From positions 1 to 16,141 of the forward strand of contig DAINCF010000115.1 in the NCBI GenBank assembly GCA_036732565.1: a stretch of 16,141 nt of DNA. Direction: 5' to 3'. Below are positions 11,380-16,141 of this stretch, one piece after another (the stretch's first letter is position 1; each line of letters starts with the position of its first letter). The stretch is from JAIVJN01 sp036732565. GTDB taxonomy: Bacteria; Acidobacteriota; Vicinamibacteria; Vicinamibacterales; UBA2999. The notes beneath the pieces are model-generated. The model searched no databases. It was not told where the DNA came from and was given only the letters and a program-made list of their open reading frames with translations. The translations under genes were made by a program, and so were the position numbers.

Positions 11380-13431
11380 ATGCGACAGGCTGTTCTTGCC
11401 GTTGTTTTCGTCGTCGTGTACGCCCTTCCCGCGCCGGCGCAGCAGCGTCCCGTCACCATCGACGATGTGATGGCGTTGAAGGCAGTGGCGTCTCCGGTGG
11501 TGTCGCCAGATGGCACACAGGTGCTCTACACGGTTCGCACCTGGGAAGCCGCTTCGGAGCGTGACCACGATCGTCAGGAAGCCCGCACCCGCATCTGGAA
11601 GGTGCCGGCCGCAGGCGGCGCGCCGCGGCAGCTGACGTTCGGCGAGCGTGGCGACACGCAGCCGCAGTGGTCGCCCGACGGCAGGCACATCAGCTTTGTC
11701 TCATCACGTGGATCCGGCGAAGGGGATTCCGCCCCAAAGGCGCAGATCTATCTCATGCGGGCGGACGGCGGCGAAGCGTGGAAGCTCACGGAGGCCAAGG
11801 AGAACGTCGCGTCGTATGCCTGGGCACCGACCTCGACCCGCCTCGCCTTCGTCACGCAAGAGCCGCGCTCGAGCGACGAGGAAGCGCGCCGGAAGAAGCG
11901 CGACGACCCACAGGTGTACGAAGGGGAGTTCCGCTTCGCGCACCTCTGGTCGATTGACGTGGAGTCGCGTGCCGCCACGCGATTGACCGAAGGCCAGACG
12001 TTCACGATCAGCGGCGCGCCGTCCTGGTCGCCGGATGCGACGAAGCTGACGTTCGCGGCAGCCCCGACCCCGATGATCCGCGACGATCGCTCGGACCTGT
12101 TCGTGCTCGATGTCGTCGGCAAGCAGGCGGAGAAGATCACGACCAACGCCGGCCCGGACAACGCGCCGCGCTGGTCGCCCGACGGTCGCACCATTGCCTA
12201 CGTTTCGGAAGCGAACACGAGCCGTCCGCTCGGCGATGGCATCGGACTGCAGACGGTCAACCACTCGCACCTGGTGCTGTACGACGTCGCGACCAAGCAG
12301 CACAAGGATGTGTCGAGCAAGAGCTTCGACACCACCGCGAGCACGCCGATGTGGAGCGCCGATAGCGCGCGCGTGTACTTCACCGCCGGCCGTCGCGTCT
12401 ACACCGAGGTGTTCGCCTACGACGTCGCGTCCGCGAAGTACACGAAGCTGACCAAAGGCGATCGCAGCGTGTCGCTCGGTAACCAGAGCAAGGACGGCAA
12501 GGTCCTCACGCTCCTCACCGAGACGCCGCTCGAGGCGTCCGACGTGCACGTGACCGACGCCGGCTTTACCTCCCTTCGCAAGGTCACCACGACGAACCCG
12601 CAAGCGGCGGACTTCGCCCTGGGCGAGACGGAAGTGGTGACGTGGAAGAGCACGGAGGGCATGGAGATCGAGGGCGTGCTGCTCAAGCCGGTCGGCTACC
12701 AGCCGGGCCAGCGCGTGCCGCTCGTGGTCGTCGCGCACGGCGGACCGACTGGCGCGCACACCAATACTTTCCGCGTCGGCGGTCTCGAGGGCGGACAAGC
12801 GCTCGCCGGACAGGGATATGCCATCCTCTATCCAAACGTGCGTGGCAGCACGAACTACGGCGAAGCGTTCATGCGTGCGAACATTCCCGATTGGGGCGGC
12901 GGCGATTGGCGCGATCTCATGAGCGGCGTGGACGCCATGATCACAAAAGGCATTGCGGATCCGGAGCGTCTCGCGCTGATCGGGTGGAGCTACGGCGGCT
13001 ACATGACCGCATGGGGCATCACCCAGACCACGCGCTTCAAGGCGGCGATGGTGGGCGCCGGCATCACCAACGTGTGGAGCATGTACGGCACGAACGACAT
13101 CCCGAATTACCTGGGCACGTTCTTCGGCGGCATCCCCGACAAGGCCACGCGCGCACTGTACATGGAACGCTCGGCGATGACGCACGTGGACAAGGTCACG
13201 ACGCCGACGTTGATTCTCCACGGCGGCAACGACGAGCGCGTGCCCACGGGCCAGGCGCTGGAGCTGCACCGCGCGCTGAAGGAGCGCGGCAAGACCACGG
13301 AGCTCGTGTTCTACCCGCGTGAGGGCCACGGCATTCAGGAGTATTACCATCAGAAGGATCGCCTGGCGCGCATTCACGCGTGGCTGAACCGATACGTGCT
13401 CGGTGAGGGCCGGAAAACCACTACACAATGA
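11380..13431 (+). CDS. Secreted S9-family (prolyl oligopeptidase-like) serine peptidase
   Basis: This 683-residue peptidase has an N-terminal signal peptide (M-R-Q-A-V-L-A-V-V-F-V-V-V-Y-A-L-P-A-P-A, cleavage before Q-Q). A TolB/WD40-like beta-propeller (about 35-400) shows repeated W-S-P-D-G-like turns (Q-W-S-P-D-G, S-W-S-P-D-A, R-W-S-P-D-G, M-W-S-A-D-S). The alpha/beta-hydrolase domain (about 430-680) has the nucleophile S537 in G-W-S-Y-G-G, D618 in G-G-N-D-E-R-V-P and H650 in R-E-G-H-G. This is the dipeptidyl/acylaminoacyl peptidase type; it should cleave short peptides in the periplasm or outside. ATG 11380 is chosen because GGAGG lies at 11367-11371 and the signal peptide starts there; an upstream in-frame ATG would run through the promoter. 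It overlaps the phosphatase gene by ATGA. Confidence 0.95.
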   Translation: MRQAVLAVVFVVVYALPAPAQQRPVTIDDVMALKAVASPVVSPDGTQVLYTVRTWEAASERDHDRQEARTRIWKVPAAGGAPRQLTFGERGDTQPQWSPDGRHISFVSSRGSGEGDSAPKAQIYLMRADGGEAWKLTEAKENVASYAWAPTSTRLAFVTQEPRSSDEEARRKKRDDPQVYEGEFRFAHLWSIDVESRAATRLTEGQTFTISGAPSWSPDATKLTFAAAPTPMIRDDRSDLFVLDVVGKQAEKITTNAGPDNAPRWSPDGRTIAYVSEANTSRPLGDGIGLQTVNHSHLVLYDVATKQHKDVSSKSFDTTASTPMWSADSARVYFTAGRRVYTEVFAYDVASAKYTKLTKGDRSVSLGNQSKDGKVLTLLTETPLEASDVHVTDAGFTSLRKVTTTNPQAADFALGETEVVTWKSTEGMEIEGVLLKPVGYQPGQRVPLVVVAHGGPTGAHTNTFRVGGLEGGQALAGQGYAILYPNVRGSTNYGEAFMRANIPDWGGGDWRDLMSGVDAMITKGIADPERLALIGWSYGGYMTAWGITQTTRFKAAMVGAGITNVWSMYGTNDIPNYLGTFFGGIPDKATRALYMERSAMTHVDKVTTPTLILHGGNDERVPTGQALELHRALKERGKTTELVFYPREGHGIQEYYHQKDRLARIHAWLNRYVLGEGRKTTTQ

Positions 13432-15206
13432 CCGATTCCACAACCCCGCGCGCCCAGCCGGCAGCCTCCGATACTGAACTGCTGGCGACGCTGTTCGAGC
13501 TGGGCCGCGAGGTTACGTCAGTCCTGGATCTCGACGAGCTGCTGCCGAAGATCCCACAACTCATCTCGCGTCTGACCGCGTTCACGGTTTTCTCCGTCTA
13601 TCTCCTCGACGATCGCCGTGAAGAGCTGCGGATTGCGTACGCCGTCGGCTATCCCGAAGAGGTCGTCAAGAGCTTCCGGTTGAGGCTCGGACAGGGTGTC
13701 GTCGGCACCGCCGTGGCGCTGGAGCGGCCGATCCTCGTCGACGAGGTCGGCAAGGATCCGCGATCCGTCACCGTCGTCGACGGTGTGAAATCGCAGCTCG
13801 CGGTTCCGCTCAAGCATCAGGGCAAGGTCCTGGGCGCGCTCAACCTCCTGAGCGATCAGATGGCCGCGTTCAGCGAACGCGATCAGGCGATGCTCCTGCA
13901 GTTTGCCGCGCACGTGGCGCAGGCGATCGTCAACGCGCGCCTGTTCGAGTCGGAGCGCGAGTACGCGACAACCCTCGAGACGTTGTCGGAAATCGGCCGA
14001 GAGATGTCGGCCATCCTGGATCTCGACGAGCTGCTGACGCGCATGGCGCACATCGTCAAGCGTCTCGTCGACTACCGCACGTTCGGCATCGCGCTGCTCG
14101 ACGAGCGGTCCGGAATGCTGGAGATGAAGGTCGCCATCAGCCATGGCGATCCCCGCTACCTGCACCCGGTCAGGCTTGGCGAGGGCATCGTCGGCAACGC
14201 GGCGCTCAACAAGGAAGTCGTCTTGGTGCCGGATGTCTCCAAGGATCCGCGCTACATCCAGGCGGTCGAAGACGTGCGCTCCGAGCTGGTCGTCCCGATG
14301 CTGCTGCAGGATCGCTGCATCGGCGTCTTCGATCTCGAGAGCCCGGAGCTCGACGCGTTCTCGAAGAAGCACGTGGAGCTGCTCGAGTTGCTGGCCTCGC
14401 AGGCGGCGGTCGCGATCGAGAACGCCCGGCTCTACGACGCGCTGCGTCAGAACGAAGTGCGCCTGGAGAAGGAAGTCCGATTCGCGCAGCGGGTGCAGCT
14501 CGCGCTGCTGCCGCGCGAGCTACCCAAGCGATTGAAGGGCGTCGACGTCGCGTGGCAGTTCCACGCGGCCCGCGAGTTGGGCGGTGACGTCTACGATTTC
14601 CTGTCGCCCGAGACCAACAGCCTGGTCGTCGCGGTAGGCGATGTGTCGGGCAAGGGCGTGCCCGCGGCGCTGTACAGCGCGTTTGTCGGGGAGCTGGTGC
14701 GCGGCCGGGCGTTTCGCGGACGACTCGCGCCGGAGCGGAGCAGCCCGGCGGCCGTTCTGGCGTCGATGAATCGCATCCTGCACGAGCGGCAGCTCGAGGA
14801 GTACTACTGCACGCTCTGCTATGCGCTCTTCGACCTCCGCCGCAAGAAGGTGACGCTGAGCAACTCCGGCTTGCCCTTCCCGATCGTCAGCTCCGGCGGG
14901 ACGTCGAGGCAGATTCAAATGCCGGGCGTGCCGCTCGGGTCGTTCGCGGCCTCGTCGTACGACGAGACCGTCCTCGACCTGCATGCCGGCGATGTCCTGG
15001 TGTTCTGCTCGGACGGCGTCTTCGAGAGCTGGAACCGGGACGGCGATGAGTTCGGCGCCGCACGCCTGCTCCAGGTCGTGGACGAATCCCGGCAGAAGAC
15101 GGCGAAGGAGATCGTGGCCGCGATCGTCGATGCCGTGGCTCTCTTCCGTGGTGATGCGCCGCAGACCGACGATCAGACAGCTGTCGTGGTCAAGATCACG
15201 AGCTGA
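13428..15206 (+). CDS. Tandem-GAF SpoIIE/RsbU-type serine phosphatase
   Basis: This 592-residue soluble protein has two GAF domains (about 20-170 and 185-335), a coiled linker (about 335-370) and a PP2C-like SpoIIE/RsbU phosphatase (about 375-592). Metal-binding motifs are complete: E-L-G-G-D-V-Y-D (D387), G-D-V-S-G-K-G (D405), S-D-G-V-F-E (D529) and D-D-Q-T-A-V (D581/D582). Family members dephosphorylate anti-sigma-factor antagonists in partner-switching pathways; no STAS antagonist or anti-sigma kinase is encoded here, so its partner lies elsewhere. The two GAF domains begin with the same D-L-D-E-L-L sequence and share a 23-base DNA identity, showing internal duplication. ATG 13428 overlaps the peptidase stop, and the serine hydrolase follows after nine bases. 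Confidence 0.95.
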   Translation: MTDSTTPRAQPAASDTELLATLFELGREVTSVLDLDELLPKIPQLISRLTAFTVFSVYLLDDRREELRIAYAVGYPEEVVKSFRLRLGQGVVGTAVALERPILVDEVGKDPRSVTVVDGVKSQLAVPLKHQGKVLGALNLLSDQMAAFSERDQAMLLQFAAHVAQAIVNARLFESEREYATTLETLSEIGREMSAILDLDELLTRMAHIVKRLVDYRTFGIALLDERSGMLEMKVAISHGDPRYLHPVRLGEGIVGNAALNKEVVLVPDVSKDPRYIQAVEDVRSELVVPMLLQDRCIGVFDLESPELDAFSKKHVELLELLASQAAVAIENARLYDALRQNEVRLEKEVRFAQRVQLALLPRELPKRLKGVDVAWQFHAARELGGDVYDFLSPETNSLVVAVGDVSGKGVPAALYSAFVGELVRGRAFRGRLAPERSSPAAVLASMNRILHERQLEEYYCTLCYALFDLRRKKVTLSNSGLPFPIVSSGGTSRQIQMPGVPLGSFAASSYDETVLDLHAGDVLVFCSDGVFESWNRDGDEFGAARLLQVVDESRQKTAKEIVAAIVDAVALFRGDAPQTDDQTAVVVKITS

Positions 15207-15215
15207 GGTGCCCAG

Positions 15216-16112
15216 GTGCGCGGAGTGCCGCTCGCGTTCGCGATTCTGGTGGCAACCGTCACGAGTGCTGCTCAGGCGCCTCTGCACACGGAGCTCCGCG
15301 CGCAGTTTCAGCGGCCGCTCGACGCCGTTGTGGCCGGCCTCGATGGCGTCGTCGGCTACGTCATTACCGATCTGACGTCGGGCGAGCGTGTGGTCGCTCG
15401 GCTCGAGCGGCAGCCGTTTCCGACCGCCTCGACGATCAAGCTCTCGATCCTCTACGAGCTCCTGAGGCAAGCTGACGAGAAGCGCATCGATCTCACTGCG
15501 ACACGTGAGCTGACGCGTGCGCAGGTGGTGGGTGGCAGCGGCGTCGTGCAGCATCTCGATCTGCCGCGACTGTCGCTGCGCGATCATGCCGCGCTGATGA
15601 TCATCCTCAGCGACAACACGTCCACGAACGTCGTCATCGATGCGGTCGATCCCGCGCGTGTGAACGCGCGGATGTCGATGCTCGGCCTGGGCGACATCCT
15701 GCTGCGGCGGAAGATGATGGATGCCGAGGCCGTCAAGCGCGGCGACGAGAACGTCGCCAGCCCGGCGTCACTGGCGCGCGTCGCCGAGCTTCTGTGGAAG
15801 GGTGAGGGGCTCTCGCCTGGAGGCCGCGAGCTCGGGCTGAAGTTGTTGAGGGAGGTCCCCGGTCAGATTCGGTCCGCGGTACCGGCGAGGGTGACCGTCG
15901 CCAGCAAGACCGGAACGCTCGACGGCGTCCGTGCCGAAATCGCCATCGTCGACGTGCCGAAACGACCGTTCTCGATCGCGGTCATGACGACCTACCTCGC
16001 CGAAGGCGCAGCAGGCGAGCGGGCCATCCACGCGATTGCCGCCGCGGCGTTCACCTACTTCGAGAGGCTCGCGACTGGCGGCGAATTCGGCCGACGAGCT
16101 CCGCCGCCTTAG
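15216..16112 (+). CDS. Exported class A beta-lactamase-like serine hydrolase lacking omega-loop Glu
   Basis: This 298-residue exported protein has a short signal peptide (M-R-G-V-P-L-A-F-A-I-L-V-A-T-V-T-S-A-A-Q-A). It carries the penicillin-recognising motifs S-T-I-K (S72, K75), S-D-N (132-134) and K-T-G (231-233), with the class A spacing of 60 residues between the first two. In class A enzymes the omega loop supplies Glu166 for deacylation; the aligned position here is M168 (R-R-K-M-M-D-A-E-A), with only D169 and E171 nearby. It is therefore more likely a beta-lactamase-related serine hydrolase or DD-peptidase-like protein than a proven resistance enzyme. The GTG start at 15216 has GAGG at 15205-15208, overlapping the phosphatase stop, so it belongs to the same operon. 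Confidence 0.88.
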   Translation: MRGVPLAFAILVATVTSAAQAPLHTELRAQFQRPLDAVVAGLDGVVGYVITDLTSGERVVARLERQPFPTASTIKLSILYELLRQADEKRIDLTATRELTRAQVVGGSGVVQHLDLPRLSLRDHAALMIILSDNTSTNVVIDAVDPARVNARMSMLGLGDILLRRKMMDAEAVKRGDENVASPASLARVAELLWKGEGLSPGGRELGLKLLREVPGQIRSAVPARVTVASKTGTLDGVRAEIAIVDVPKRPFSIAVMTTYLAEGAAGERAIHAIAAAAFTYFERLATGGEFGRRAPPP

Positions 16113-16141
16113 AGCACGTTGCGAAATTGTACGTAGCGCAG
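16113..16141. other. Right edge, no recognisable feature
   Basis: The last 29 bases after the serine hydrolase stop contain no hairpin, promoter or gene end that I can support. Confidence 0.4.

Noticed and set aside
11704..13443. A 579-codon minus-strand open frame
   Set aside because: It lies opposite the S9 peptidase, which has a complete catalytic triad and signal peptide; the antisense product is Arg/His/Val-rich without recognisable motifs.
14520..15587. A 355-codon minus-strand open frame
   Set aside because: It is opposite the phosphatase domain and the serine hydrolase start, both well supported.
15216..16112. Calling the serine hydrolase an antibiotic-resistance beta-lactamase
   Set aside because: The omega-loop glutamate needed for efficient hydrolysis is not at the expected position, and the operon context is not resistance-related.

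Overview
The window is a stretch of GC-rich (roughly 65% by eye) bacterial chromosome with dense, short-spaced genes and no sign of phage, transposon, CRISPR or RNA genes. The protein set (NtrC-type regulator, FliA/WhiG-type sigma factor, PCYCGC-motif protein, prolyl-oligopeptidase-like S9 peptidase, GAF/SpoIIE phosphatase, divergent FabZ) and the style of the sequence resemble Acidobacteriota, perhaps class Vicinamibacteria. That placement is inference; no marker gene proves it.

Region 1 (1-5520) is a regulatory island. On the minus strand, a sigma-54-dependent NtrC-family response regulator is followed after one base by a small conserved-looking gene that runs off the left edge. Divergent from it, on the plus strand, are a 65-residue excisionase/MerR-like helix-turn-helix protein, a 75-residue protein that looks like a histidine-kinase phosphoacceptor (DHp) helix pair without an ATPase domain, and a FliA/WhiG-type sigma factor. 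A near-perfect sigma-54 promoter (TGGCAC-N5-TTGC, 2468-2482) lies about 100 bases before the sigma factor start, with three small palindromes further upstream. Facing the sigma factor is a PAS hybrid histidine kinase with a C-terminal receiver; the two open frames overlap tail to tail by 175 bases. Upstream of the kinase, on the same strand, is a secreted PCYCGC-motif protein. A consistent reading is that the kinase and NtrC-type regulator drive the alternative sigma factor through sigma-54, with the small HTH and DHp proteins as accessory parts.

Region 2 (5521-9870) holds a membrane GAF-GGDEF diguanylate cyclase divergent from the PCYCGC gene, then a 180-base repeat-rich, largely palindromic spacer between convergent genes, then an MFS transporter divergent from a Lrp/AsnC regulator. 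The regulator overlaps an EamA/DMT exporter gene by four bases, so the regulator probably controls one or both transporters.

Region 3 (9871-16141) contains a YhaM-family 3'-5' exoribonuclease, a convergent FabZ-like hotdog protein that lacks the usual catalytic histidine, and a tight plus-strand operon: secreted S9 peptidase, tandem-GAF SpoIIE-type phosphatase (ATGA overlap), and an exported class A beta-lactamase-like serine hydrolase that lacks the usual omega-loop glutamate.

Promoter reading suggests that several genes have very short or no 5' leaders (TANNNT six or seven bases before the start codon for the kinase, the PCYCGC gene and the FabZ-like gene), while others have a clear Shine-Dalgarno sequence. 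Long antisense open frames are frequent because of the high GC content and were discarded.
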